From the NCBI GenBank assembly GCA_963812075.1, contig CAWETN010000018.1:310001-374000 (forward strand): a DNA stretch of 64,000 nucleotides, in the 5' to 3' direction. Below are positions 27,651 to 36,981 of this stretch, one piece after another (positions within the stretch are counted from its first letter, which is position 1; every line of letters begins with the position of its first letter). The translations under genes were made by a program, and so were the position numbers. Below the pieces are notes generated by a model. The model saw only the letters and a program-made list of their open reading frames with translations. It ran no database searches and was not told the origin of the DNA. This DNA comes from JAMXLO01 sp963812075 (GTDB taxonomy: Bacteria > Pseudomonadota > Alphaproteobacteria > Acetobacterales > Acetobacteraceae).

Positions 27651-28982
27651 TTGGCACCGCCGTTCGCCTGCGAGCGCCTGGGTGCATTCGTCGCTGCGTC
27701 GCGATGGGACGATCTGCCGCGGCCGCTGCGCCACGAGGGCAAACGTTCGCTGCTGAATTTCATCGGCTGCGCCATCGGCGTCGCGCAGACCGAGCCGATC
27801 GAGATGGCGATGCGCGTGCTGCTGCCGCTGTCCGGCAGCGACCGCGTAACGGTGCTGGGCCGCGGCGAAAGGCTCGATCCGCTGGGGGCGGCATTCATCA
27901 ATGCGATCGGCGGCAACCTGCTGGACTATGATGACACGCACCTGCGCACGGTGATCCACCCCACGGCGCCGGTCGCGCCGGCGGTGCTGGCGCTGGCGGA
28001 ACAGCGCATGCTGTCCGGTGCTGCGGTGCTGCATGCGTTCATCCTCGGTGCCGAGATCGAATGCCGCATCGGCAATGCTGTCTCGCCAGGCCACTACGCG
28101 CGCGGCTGGCATATAACCGCGACATGCGGCGTATTTGGCTCCGCTGTTGCAAGCGCGAAGCTGCTCGGCCTCGATGGGGTGCAGACCTCGCACGCGCTGG
28201 GCATCGCGGTCAGCCAGTCGAGCGGGCTGATCGAGAATCTGCCGAGTGGGGCAAAGAATGTCGGCGTCGGCAATGCCGCCCGCAACGGCCTGTTCGCGGC
28301 GCTGCTGGCCGAGCAGGGCTACACGGGCGCGCCGGCTGCGATCGAGGGCGCGCTCGGCTGGGCCCATGCCATGGGCGACGACCCGGTGGTTGCGGAGATC
28401 ACCGGCGCGCTCGGCGAACGATGGGAATTTGCGAGCAACACCTACAAGCCCTATCCGTGCGGCATCGTGATGCATGCGGTGGTCGATGCGTGTCTGGCGC
28501 TGCGTCGCGATCACAACGTGATGGCTGATACGATCGCCGAGATCGTCGTGTCCGGCGATCAGTTGCTGCTCGATCGGGGCGACCGTGCGGTAACCTGTGA
28601 TCGGGACGCGCGCGTCAGCATCCACCACTGCGCCGCGGTCGCACTGCTGTTCGGTGCCGCCGGGGTGCGCGAGTTCTCCGAAGCCTTGGTGCATGACGCA
28701 CGCGTCGTCGCGCTGCGTGCGCGGACCAGGGCGAAGCTCGATGCCGCCGCACCGAAGGGTTCGGCGACGGTCGCGCTGCGGCTACATGACGGGCGCACGT
28801 TGAGCTCGGCCGTGCTGCATGCGCGCGGTAGCACGCAGCAGCCGCTGACCGATCAGGAGATCGAGGCGAAGGTGCGCGAGCTGGTGGGCGCGCCTGCCGA
28901 TGAGCTGATCGCCGCGGCGTGGCGGCTCGATACGCTGACCACCATTGGCTCTTTGCTGACCGCTGCCGGGAGAAGTGCATGA
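27651..28982 (+). CDS. MmgE/PrpD family protein
   Basis: This member of the 2-methylcitrate dehydratase/cis-aconitate decarboxylase family, about 443 residues from a TTG at 27651, contains DYDDTHLRTVIHPTAPV, the family's substrate-binding stretch, and KPYPCGIVMHAVVDA in the second half. The start is chosen because it follows the amidohydrolase stop by one base; a GTG at 27621 would overlap. Its stop overlaps the next SDR start (ATGA). It probably dehydrates or decarboxylates a tricarboxylate-like intermediate. Confidence 0.85.
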   Translation: MAPPFACERLGAFVAASRWDDLPRPLRHEGKRSLLNFIGCAIGVAQTEPIEMAMRVLLPLSGSDRVTVLGRGERLDPLGAAFINAIGGNLLDYDDTHLRTVIHPTAPVAPAVLALAEQRMLSGAAVLHAFILGAEIECRIGNAVSPGHYARGWHITATCGVFGSAVASAKLLGLDGVQTSHALGIAVSQSSGLIENLPSGAKNVGVGNAARNGLFAALLAEQGYTGAPAAIEGALGWAHAMGDDPVVAEITGALGERWEFASNTYKPYPCGIVMHAVVDACLALRRDHNVMADTIAEIVVSGDQLLLDRGDRAVTCDRDARVSIHHCAAVALLFGAAGVREFSEALVHDARVVALRARTRAKLDAAAPKGSATVALRLHDGRTLSSAVLHARGSTQQPLTDQEIEAKVRELVGAPADELIAAAWRLDTLTTIGSLLTAAGRSA

Positions 28983-29793
28983 CCCAATTGAACGCCGAAT
29001 GGCTCGGCCTGCAGGGCCGCGTGTGCGTCGTGACCGGCGCGGGTGGCGGCATCGGCCGTGCCGTCGCACTCGGCATGGCGCAGGCCGGCGCGTCGGTCGT
29101 GCTGCTCGATCGCGACGAGGCGACGTGCCGGGAGACGGCCGAGGTGCTGCGGCCGACGGCGGCGAAGACTTCTGGCGATTGGCTGCGACATCGCCGATCC
29201 GGACAGCGTCGCCGCCGCCGAACGCGCATCGCGGTCGATTGGCCCGTGCGACGTGCTGGTGAACAACGCCGGCATGCTGCTGGCAGGTTCGCTGGCGACG
29301 GTGCCGCTGAACGACTGGAACCGGCTGCTGGCGGTCAACCTGACGGGCTACCTGCTGTGCGCTCAGGCCTTCGGCAAGGCAATGATCGAGCGTGGCCGCG
29401 GCGCCATCGTGCACACCGCGTCCATCGCCGGCAGCAACGCTCAGGCGTTCTCCGGCGCGTACAGCGTCAGCAAGGCCGGCGTGCTGATGCTGTCGCGTCA
29501 GCTTGCTGTGGAATGGGGTCCGCACGGTGTGCGCAGCAACGTGATGAGTTCCCGGCCTGGTGCGCACGCCGATGAGCGAGAGCTTCTATCAGGCGCCCGG
29601 CGTCATCGAGCGGCGCGCCGCGGCAATTCCGGTGGGACGCATAGGCACGCCGGAGGACATGGCCCAGGTGGTGCTGTTCCTGGCAAGTGATCGCGCAGGC
29701 TTCGTCAACGGGCAGGAGATTATCGTCGATGGCGGCTTCGAGCACATGCTGATGAGTCTCGTGCCGCGGCCAGGCTTCGAGCGGGGGAACTGA
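28979..29793 (+). pseudogene. SDR family oxidoreductase, two frameshifts
   Basis: The cofactor motif TGAGGGIGRA and NNAGMLLAGS, then the catalytic Ser and YSVSK (HTASIAGSNAQAFSGAYSVSKAG), and the C-terminal QEIIVDGGFEHM identify a classical SDR. Frame is lost near 29167 and again near 29551. Deleting one base at each gives LLAIGCDIADPDS and NVMSPGLVRTPMSESF, both expected family sequence. The span is 2 modulo 3, consistent with two insertions. It closes the plus-strand part of the catabolic operon. Confidence 0.83.
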
Positions 29794-29809
29794 CGAGCGC
29801 CGCCGCCTC

Positions 29810-29871
29810 TGTCACCGCAAGGAGCGCAGCGACGAAGCATGGAGATTGCTTCGCTTCGCGTGCAAATGACA
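29810..29871 (+). repeat. TGTCA...TGACA palindromic repeat (REP/BIME-like)
   Basis: A 62-base element bounded by TGTCA and TGACA contains the inner palindrome GAAGCA-TGGAGAT-TGCTTC. It belongs to the GCGAAGCGAAGCAATCT type seen dispersed in many bacterial genomes. It lies between convergent genes and could act as a bidirectional terminator. A shortened related sequence occurs near 45010-45041. Its antisense translation accounts for the odd tail of the unrepaired lyase reading frame. Confidence 0.6.
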
Positions 29872-29900
29872 GGAGGACGGGGGCGCTGCTGTCGTTCGCT

Positions 29901-30801
29901 CTATCGTTTTCCCCAGCGCCGCTTCTCTACCGTCTCCTCCTCGATCGCGTAGTACCTGCTCGAGCCCGACCAGGTCCTCGATCTGCTGACGTGCATCGAC
30001 GCAGTCCTGCGCGCTGAGCCCGGTGAATGTGCCGGTGGCACGGATCTCCTCGAACGCACGCTTCACCGCGGTAAACGCAACGACCAGGCTGGTGACCGCG
30101 TCGATGCACGCCTTGTAGCCCATCGCCTCCAGTTCGCCGATCGTCGGCAGCGGCCGCTGGTCGCGGTTGCCGCGGCTCATCACATAGACCAGCGGCACCT
30201 TCGCAAGCTTCGGTGCGGCCCGCAGTTCCTCGTCGTTGCGCGGAAACACCAGCCCCATGTCGGCGCCGACATCGGCGGCCAGGTTGATGCGGTCAACCGC
30301 CTCCTGCAGCCCCTCGAAGCGGCAGGCGTCGGAGCGCGCGATGACGACGAAGTCCGGATCGGACTCGGTGCGCTGCCGGCAGGCATAGTCTATCTTGGCG
30401 ACAAACTCGTCGCGCGGCACCACGTGCGCAACGTATTTGTGGTAGTGCGCACGCTTCGGGTACAGCTGGTCCTCGATGTGGATGCCGGCGACGCCGGCGC
30501 GGATGAACTCGCGCACCGAGCGCATGGTGTGCAGCGGCTCGCCGAAGCCGGCGCCACCGTCGGCGACCAACGGTACGGTCACGGCCGCCGCCACGTCGCC
30601 GGCGACCCGCACCTGCTCATCCATCGTCAGCAGCGGCTCGGACGTGCAGCGCGACCCGCCGGTGACGAAGCCGCCGCAATACACCGCCGGAAACCCGAGG
30701 CTCGCGATCAGCCGCCCGCCGATCGGGTCGTAGGCCGACGGCAGGTTGATGAAGCCGCCGCCCGTGATCAATTCGCGCAGCGCCGTGGTTGTCCGTTGCA
30801 T
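29901..30801 (-). pseudogene. isocitrate lyase/PEP mutase family protein, one frameshift near the C-terminus
   Basis: This Mg-dependent C-C or C-P lyase of the ICL/PEPM superfamily reads INLPSAYDPIGGRLIASLGF, PLVADGGAGFG, AGIHIEDQLYPKR and VIARSDACRFEG, covering metal- and substrate-binding motifs. The KKCGH loop of true isocitrate lyases is replaced by the PKRAHYHKY stretch, so it is probably a methylisocitrate- or oxaloacetate-type lyase. Removing one base near 29948 changes the tail to EQYYAIEEETVEKRRWGKR with a stop at 29903-29901, the usual family ending. Unrepaired, the frame runs into a palindromic repeat. Confidence 0.85.
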
Positions 30802-30812
30802 GCCGATCCTCC

Positions 30813-31802
30813 CTACGCCGTGTCGCTCACCCGCACCACCAGCTTGCCGGTGTTCTCGCCGCGGAACAGCATGCCGAGTGCCGCGGGAGCGTGGTGCAGC
30901 CCGTCCAGGATGTGCAGGCGCTGGCGCAGCTGCCCGTCACGATGGCGCGCGGCCAGCCAGGCGCGCGCCTCCTCGTAGCGCTCGTGATAGCGGAACACCT
31001 GGAAACCCTGCATGCGCGCCCGGCGCGACAGGATCTGCCCAAGGTTGCGGATGCCGTAGGGCGGATCGGCGGCGACCTGCGAGATGCGGCCGCACAGCAC
31101 CACGCGCGCGCCCTCGCGCAGATGCAGCAGCGCGGCGTCGAGAGTCGAACCGCCGACATTGTCGAAATAGAGGTCGATTCCGTCGGGGCACGCACGGCGG
31201 ATCGCCGCGGCCAGATCGTTCTCCGCCTTGTAGTCGATCACCCCATCGAGCCGCAGATCGTCCCGCAGCCAGGCGCATTTCGCCGCTCCGCCGGCAACGC
31301 CGGCGACGCGACAGGCCTCGATGCGGGCGATCTGTGCGGCGATCTGCCCTACGCCGCCGGCGGCGGCCGAGACCAGCACGCGCTCGCCCGGCTTCACCGC
31401 GCCGATGTCGCGCATCCCGAAATACGCGGTGACCGCGCTGAGCCCCAGCGGTCCGATCCACGCCAGCGCGTCGCCGCGCGTTTCATCGACCTTCTGCAGA
31501 AAGCGCGCCGGCAACGTCGGATGCGTCTGCCAGCCGAGCCGTGCCTGCACCAATTCGCCTGGGTGGAACGCGGCGGAGCGGCTTTCCAGCACGCGCGCGA
31601 TCCCGCCGCCCCGCATCACCTCGCCGATCGGCACCGTGTCGTTCATCCACGACCGCATCGCCGGATCGATCGACAGCAGCAGCGTCTCCAGCAGCACCTC
31701 GTCGAGCTCCGGCGTGCGCAGTGCGGTGTCGTCGGCGGCGAAATTGTCGGGCGTCGGAATCCCCGTGGGACGCGAGCGCAGCAGGATACGGTGGTTGGTC
31801 AT
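30813..31802 (-). CDS. NADP-dependent oxidoreductase, MDR superfamily (CurA/leukotriene reductase-like)
   Basis: This 329-residue zinc-independent medium-chain reductase shows LLSIDPAMRSWMND near residue 47, the cofactor loop VSAAAGGVGQIAAQIA, then VIDYKAENDLAAAI and DLYFDNVGGSTLDAAL. All match the prostaglandin/curcumin reductase branch that reduces enones. ATG 31802 was chosen because it starts the MTNHRILLRSRPTG family N-terminus; it overlaps the upstream GMC stop by four bases. It probably reduces an alpha,beta-unsaturated ketone or ester in the pathway encoded around it. Confidence 0.88.
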   Translation of the reverse strand: MTNHRILLRSRPTGIPTPDNFAADDTALRTPELDEVLLETLLLSIDPAMRSWMNDTVPIGEVMRGGGIARVLESRSAAFHPGELVQARLGWQTHPTLPARFLQKVDETRGDALAWIGPLGLSAVTAYFGMRDIGAVKPGERVLVSAAAGGVGQIAAQIARIEACRVAGVAGGAAKCAWLRDDLRLDGVIDYKAENDLAAAIRRACPDGIDLYFDNVGGSTLDAALLHLREGARVVLCGRISQVAADPPYGIRNLGQILSRRARMQGFQVFRYHERYEEARAWLAARHRDGQLRQRLHILDGLHHAPAALGMLFRGENTGKLVVRVSDTA

Positions 31803-33470
31803 CGCTGACGCACCGCCTCGGCGATGCGTTCGGCGATCATGATGGTGGGGATGTTGGTGTTGGTGCGCGACACCTCCGGCATCACCGAGGCATCCGCGAC
31901 GAACAGGTTGTCCGCGCCCACCACCTTGCCGGCGGGATCCACGACGGTGCGCGCATCCGCCGGATCGCCCATCCGGCAGGTGCAGGACGGATGCCATGCG
32001 GACTGCACATTCTCTCGCACGTGCCGTTCCAACGCCGCGGGATCGGCGAGCAGCTGGGGAAGCGGACGCGAATCGCTGATGATGGTGTCGAACATGAACT
32101 TCCGCAGGGTCGCCGACGAATCCATCAGCATCGCCGCGACGTTGGTCAGCACGGCATTCTTGAGGTTCTTCTGGCTGACGTTGCGCACCCGCTGGGAGAA
32201 CTTCGAGGCGAACAGGTTGGACATGTACTGCGGCACTGGCTCGCTGGTCAGGATGCGTGCCATGCGGCGGAACGCGTCCAGCATCCGGTCCATGTCGCGC
32301 TGGTCGTTCAGCCAGTTGAAGTTGACGTCGGGTTCGTCATTGGGATCCGGTGACGCCAGCCGCACCGCGCCGGTCGAATACGACCGGCCGATATAGGACG
32401 ACAGCGTGCCGATGCGCACGCCGATCGCGTGCCAGGCCGACCGGCAGACTGCCATCATCACCATGTCGGCGGCCGGCACGTCCGGCAGACCAGATGACCA
32501 GCGCAGATAGGTGTAGTTGCGCCGCAGCACCATCTTGTGCCGCGCCACCGGCTGCAGATAGCCGGAGATGTGGATCGCCGGATGGTCCATCAGGTTGCTG
32601 CCCACGCCTGGCAGGTCGAGCTGCACGTCGATGCCGTGCTGCCGCAGATGTCCGCCAGGCCCGATGCCCGACAGCATCAGCAGCCACGGCGTGTGCAGCG
32701 CGCCGGCGGAGACCACGACGTTGTCCGCGCTGATCGTCTCGGTGCCGCCGTTGCGCCGCACCTCGGCGCCTCCGGCGCGGCCGCCGCGCGAACAGGATGC
32801 GCCGTACCTGCGTCTGGTCGAGGATCTGCAGATTGGGCCGCCGCCGCGTCGCCGCGTCGAGATAGCCGACGGCAGTGGAGCGTCGTGCGGTGCCGTCGTT
32901 CGACAGCGGCAGAGGCGAGTAGCCCTCGCCGAACGCGCCGTTCATGTCAGGGCGCAGCTGATAGCCGAGCTCGTTCCACACCTTGGTGACCGACAGGGTG
33001 AAGTCGTCCCACTGCTCCATCGGCATGCGGCGCACGGTGATCGGACCCTGCGCGCCGTGCAGCTGGTCGGTGTAGTCGAGGTCGGTTTCCAGCCGACGGA
33101 AATACGGCAGCACCGAGTTCCAGTCCCAGCCCTTTGCGCCGATCGCGTGCCAGTGGTCGTAGTCCTCCGGTGCGCCGCGCAGCGCCACCTGGCCGTTCAC
33201 CGACGAACCGCCCCCCAGCACGCGGCCCTGCTCGTAGTAGACCGGATCGGCGTCTGCCCGGCGGCGCACCTTCAGGCCCTTCCAGAAATACGTGGGGTTC
33301 ATCAGCGCGCTGCCCGAGTAGGTGTCGCTTATGTCGTCGGGCGTCCGGTCGGGTGGATAGTCGCGCCCGGCTTCCAACAGGATGACCTTATTGCCTGGTG
33401 CCTCGGACAGGCGTGCCGCCATGACGCAGCCGGCCGAGCCGCCGCCGATCACCAGGTGCGTGGCGTGCAT
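31799..33470 (-). pseudogene. GMC family oxidoreductase, one frameshift
   Basis: This choline-dehydrogenase-like flavoprotein has the FAD motif VIGGGSAGCVMAARL and VLGGGSSVNGQVALRG in the first frame. After a shift near 32775 it continues with SAGALHTPWLLMLSGIGP, SAWHPSCTCRMGDP (catalytic His) and VSRTNTNIPTIMIAE. Deleting one base in the GCGCGGCGGCC run gives ARGRAGGAEVRRN, closing the gap. The span is 1 modulo 3. It is coupled to the downstream reductase by a 4-base overlap and is the first gene of a three-gene minus-strand operon. Confidence 0.85.
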
Positions 33471-33608
33471 GGTCTTGCGTTCCCTCCGTCTGTCGCTGCG
33501 ATCCTGGACGCTGCCGCAGGGAACGCCAAGATGGCTGAACCGGCTCCGCTGGATGTCATGGTGTCCGAATCCCGGAAGTGCGCTCGTGCAAACGGGCTAC
33601 TGCACGGT

Positions 33609-33629
33609 GAGCGAAGTACTGTACTGCTC
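33609..33629. promoter_or_regulatory. imperfect inverted repeat, possible operator
   Basis: GAGC-G-AAGTAC-T-GTACT-GCTC is a 21-base near-palindrome in the intergenic region between the divergent GMC operon and the MFS gene. Its position could allow a regulator to control both sides. No regulator gene lies next to it, so the role is speculative. Confidence 0.3.
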
Positions 33630-33698
33630 GGAGCAGCAGAAATTCATTGTTGGAGGGACAAGATTCCTACACTCTTTTTCGTAGGCCCCGAACGGATC

Positions 33699-35018
33699 AT
33701 GCTCGCCGCCGCCTGCCTCGGCGTGCTGACGCTCGGTATGAATGGCACGGCGATCATGGCGGCCTTGCCGACCATCCGCCACGAACTCGGGCTGAGCGGC
33801 ACGCAGGTGGAATGGGCGATCAATGCCTATCTCATCGTCTCGGCGGCCTGCATCATTCCCGGCGGCAAGGCCGGCGACGAGTTCGGCGCGCGACGCGTGT
33901 CGCAGGCGGGACTGGCGCTGTTCGCGGTTGCATCGGCCGTGGTGGCGACAGCACAGGCGCCTGTCGTTCTTCTGGCCGGCCGGGCGCTGCAGGGCCTGGC
34001 GGCGGCGCTCGCTGTCCCGGGTACGCTGGCGGCGGTCAGCGAATCCAGCACCCCGGAACGCCGCGCCTCCACGATCGGCGCCTGGGCCGGGTTCCTGATG
34101 CTGGGCTTCAGCCTGGGTCCGCTGATCGGCGGTGTGCTGACGCATTACGCGGACTGGCGCGTGATCTTCTGGGTCAGCGGTGCATGCATGCTGGTCGCGA
34201 CTGCGGGCTTCGCCGCGTCCGGCTCCCCGGACGCTGCGCCGCGGACGCGGCACGCCGGCCGGTCGGACGTGTCGGGTTTCCTGCTGCTGGCGCTCTTCAT
34301 GACCACGCTGGTTTCGGCGCTGCACGCTTTGCCGGCGGCGACAGGCGCGCCACTGAACTTCATAGGTTTCGGCGTGTCGGCCACTGTCGCCTTCGTTGCC
34401 TTGCTGGCGGTCGAACGTCGGGTGGCTGATCCGCTCATCGAACTGAGTCTCTTCCGCCAGATCGCGTTCGTGCGCGCCTTGGCGCTGGCGTCGATCGCGA
34501 TGTCATGCATCCTGGCGCTGCTGCTGTTCTACAATCTCGACGCGCAGAGTCCGTCGGGCCTGGCGTTGACGCCGGTCGGTGCCGGTCTCTCGCTCTTGCC
34601 GATGAGCCTGGGGCTGCTGATCTTCGCGTTCTCCGCTCCTGCGCTCAATCGCAGAGTTGGACCGCGACGAGCGCTCACCCTGGGCAATCTGCTGATCGCT
34701 GCTGCGGGTGTGACGATCGCCGTCGCCGCGCGAGAGCGGATGTGGATGCCTCTCATCGTTGGGCTGTTCGCCATCGGGGTCGGGTTGGCGCTGCCTTATG
34801 CGACGGCACCGCGGCTCGCGCTCTCGACCTTGCCGCTCGATCGCGCCGGCGCGGGGTCCGGCATCATCAACGCATGTACATTCCTGGGCGGAAGCATCGG
34901 CGTGGCGGCGGGGGCTGTCGCTTTCGCGCTGGGCGGCCTGACCGCGACCATGGGAATGATCGTAGTGCTGGCGCTGACCGGCGCGTGGCTCAGCCGCGCG
35001 TTGCCATCGACCGGCTAG
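33699..35018 (+). CDS. MFS transporter (DHA2-like)
   Basis: This 439-residue inner-membrane transporter is almost entirely hydrophobic helices. Motif A appears as GGKAGDEFGARRVSQAG and motif C as GFSLGPLIGG, pointing to a drug:H+ antiporter-type or solute MFS permease. ATG 33699 lies right at the first helix. A good GGAGGG at 33651-33656 lies too far upstream, so a non-canonical ATT at 33664 may be the real start. It sits inside the catabolic island and just before the FrdA-like flavoprotein, so it could import the pathway's acid substrate. Confidence 0.83.
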   Translation: MLAAACLGVLTLGMNGTAIMAALPTIRHELGLSGTQVEWAINAYLIVSAACIIPGGKAGDEFGARRVSQAGLALFAVASAVVATAQAPVVLLAGRALQGLAAALAVPGTLAAVSESSTPERRASTIGAWAGFLMLGFSLGPLIGGVLTHYADWRVIFWVSGACMLVATAGFAASGSPDAAPRTRHAGRSDVSGFLLLALFMTTLVSALHALPAATGAPLNFIGFGVSATVAFVALLAVERRVADPLIELSLFRQIAFVRALALASIAMSCILALLLFYNLDAQSPSGLALTPVGAGLSLLPMSLGLLIFAFSAPALNRRVGPRRALTLGNLLIAAAGVTIAVAARERMWMPLIVGLFAIGVGLALPYATAPRLALSTLPLDRAGAGSGIINACTFLGGSIGVAAGAVAFALGGLTATMGMIVVLALTGAWLSRALPSTG

Positions 35019-35036
35019 GCGACAGTGCGGAAAATT

Positions 35037-35054
35037 GCCGGCCGAAAGGCCGGC
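35037..35054 (+). promoter_or_regulatory. perfect GCCGGCC-GAAA-GGCCGGC hairpin at the start codon
   Basis: A 7-base perfect stem capped by a GAAA tetraloop ends one base before the ATG at 35055. It lacks a T-tract, so it is not a classical terminator. It would occlude or replace the ribosome binding site of an ATG 35055 start, which favours the internal ATG at 35094 or a translational control role. Confidence 0.45.
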
Positions 35055-36563
35055 ATGCTATCGCAATCGGACGTCACGGAGCAGCAAACCTCCATGCAGC
35101 ATCATTGGGATGTCGAAGCCGACGTCGTGGTCGTCGGCTTCGGAGCGGCAGGCATGGCCGCCGCGGTTACCGCACATGATCTCGGCGCCAGGGTCGTCCT
35201 TCTGGAGAAGGCGCCCGAAGGCCAGGAGGGCGGCAACACACGCGTCGCAGGGCAGGGCTACCTGAACACGTCGTCGGTCGACAAGGCCGTCGCCTATCTC
35301 ACCGCGCTGTGTGGTCCCTTCACGGTACCGGAGGCGATGGTGAAGGTCTGGGCCGAGGAGATGGGCCGCAACAACGCCTGGCTCGCCGGCCTCGGGGGCG
35401 ATCCGCAGGAGCACCAGCACCAGCCGGTCGGCATCGAGTTCCCCGACCTGCCGGGTGCCGACTGCGTGCACAAGTTCCACGACGGCCCCACCTACGGCTA
35501 CTCCTACACCTGGCAGCTGTTCGAGCGCCTGGTGAAACAGCGGCCGATCGAGATCCTGTACGAAACCCCGGCGAAGCAGCTGATCCGGGATGGCGTCGGC
35601 GGAGAAATCCTCGGCGTGCGTGCGCAGTCGCGGAACGGCGCGACCAGCGTGAAGGCGCGCCGGGCGGTGGTGCTGACCTGCGGCGGCTTCGAGAACAACC
35701 AGGAGATGATCCGCAACTATCTGCCCGGCGTTCCCTATTGCTATACGTCGGGCTCGCCGTACAACGAGGGCGACGGCATCACCATGGCGATGTCGGTCGG
35801 CGCCGATCTCTGGCACATGAACAACTACGCGGGTCCGTCAATGGCACTGAAGGTGCCCGAGGTCCGCACGACGTTCTCGATGCAGGCGCTGCACTTCAGC
35901 AAGCAGATGCCGGGCGGCATGATCGTCGTCGGTCCCGACGCGCGGCGTTTCGCCGACGAGAAGTTCAAGACCCGGCACGGCAAGGTACCGGTCAACGGAC
36001 GCTGGCTGCCGCTCGCCACGCCGTGTCCGATGTTCATGGTCTTCGATCACACGCTGTTCTCGTCCGGTCCGTTGTACGACAAGCATCCAAGCCATGGCTG
36101 GACGCAGATCATCGAGCGCTACGACTGGAGCGAGGACAACAGCGCCGAACTGGCGAAGGGCTGGATCGCGCGCGCCGACAGCATCGGTTCGCTTGCCATG
36201 ACGGTCGGGCTCGATCGCAAGACGCTGGCCGAAACGGTCGGCCGATGGAACCGCTTCGCCGAGGCAAAGCACGACGCGGAGTTCGGCCGCACGCTGATGC
36301 TGTCGCCGATCGTCAACGCACCGTTCTATGCGATCGAGCTGTCGCCCTCGATGCTGAACACGCAGGGTGGGCCGCGCCGCAACGAGAAGGGGCAGATCGT
36401 GCGCCCGGACGGCACGCCGATTCCCAGGCTGTACAGCGCGGGCGAACTCGGCTCGATCTACAGCTACCTGTATCAGGGTACCGGCAACATCGGCGAATGC
36501 CTGGCGTTCGGCCGCGTCTCCGGGCGCAACGCCGCGGCGGAGACGCCGTGGGAGCAGGCGTGA
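35055..36563 (+). CDS. FAD-dependent oxidoreductase (fumarate reductase/tricarballylate dehydrogenase-like)
   Basis: This roughly 500-residue flavoprotein has the FAD motif VVVVGFGAAGMAAAV, a GGNTRVAGQGYLN loop, VLTCGGFENNQEM, and the C-terminal LYSAGELGSIYSYLYQGTGNIGECLAFG. These are hallmarks of the FrdA/KstD-like FAD_binding_2 family. It has no heme domain or signal peptide. It could desaturate a tricarboxylate or reduce an enoate. The start is ATG 35055 or 35094; the latter avoids a hairpin. It follows the MFS gene closely. Confidence 0.87.
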   Translation: MLSQSDVTEQQTSMQHHWDVEADVVVVGFGAAGMAAAVTAHDLGARVVLLEKAPEGQEGGNTRVAGQGYLNTSSVDKAVAYLTALCGPFTVPEAMVKVWAEEMGRNNAWLAGLGGDPQEHQHQPVGIEFPDLPGADCVHKFHDGPTYGYSYTWQLFERLVKQRPIEILYETPAKQLIRDGVGGEILGVRAQSRNGATSVKARRAVVLTCGGFENNQEMIRNYLPGVPYCYTSGSPYNEGDGITMAMSVGADLWHMNNYAGPSMALKVPEVRTTFSMQALHFSKQMPGGMIVVGPDARRFADEKFKTRHGKVPVNGRWLPLATPCPMFMVFDHTLFSSGPLYDKHPSHGWTQIIERYDWSEDNSAELAKGWIARADSIGSLAMTVGLDRKTLAETVGRWNRFAEAKHDAEFGRTLMLSPIVNAPFYAIELSPSMLNTQGGPRRNEKGQIVRPDGTPIPRLYSAGELGSIYSYLYQGTGNIGECLAFGRVSGRNAAAETPWEQA

Positions 36564-36981
36564 TCCACCCCGCAACCGTCAGTGGGATCGTGTGCTGCGG
36601 CCGGGCATGATCCGCAGCAGCGGAGACCGGCGCCGCCGCGACCGGTCCGAACAACTCAGCATGACAAGCGTATGGAGCGCGCCGGACAGTCTCTGTCGAT
36701 GCACGCCAATGTATCGCTGGCCGGACACCCGCGTGGTCGGCAGGCACCTGCCTGGATCGGCGCGAAAGTTCTCCCCCGGCCCCGGCGGCGGCACATTCGG
36801 GCACCAGCCCTCGGCTTTATGCAGCGCCCGTGACTTAGATCATTGCACGGATGCATCCACGAATTATATTCTCCGAGCCATCAGCGGACGGGTCCGGTCT
36901 CTGTTGCCGCCGTCCAACGAAGCGCCCCCGGCATGCGGTTCGCAGCCTAGGCCATGTGAACCACATGCCGGGGTCTGGTTT
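36564..36981. other. gene-free stretch
   Basis: I see no credible gene on either strand in this 418-base interval between convergent genes. It contains a hairpin at 36593-36619 and a short AT-richer patch around 36830-36885 that is unusual for the window. No homology to a mobile element end, tRNA or known RNA is apparent to me. Confidence 0.6.
36593..36619 (+). terminator. hairpin after the FAD oxidoreductase gene
   Basis: TGCTGCGG (36593-36600) pairs with CCGCAGCA (36612-36619) across an 11-base loop, 30 bases after the stop codon. There is no T-run, so if it terminates transcription it would be of the factor-assisted type common in GC-rich genomes. Confidence 0.4.

Noticed and set aside
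29812..29900. C-terminal tail of the PEP-mutase-like protein running to 29812
   Set aside because: This tail is a translation of a palindromic repeat; repairing one base gives the normal family ending and a stop at 29901.
32568..33698. N-terminal extension making the MFS gene an 816-residue protein
   Set aside because: The extension runs antisense through the GMC oxidoreductase and has no transporter or domain-like sequence; the first membrane helix begins near 33700.
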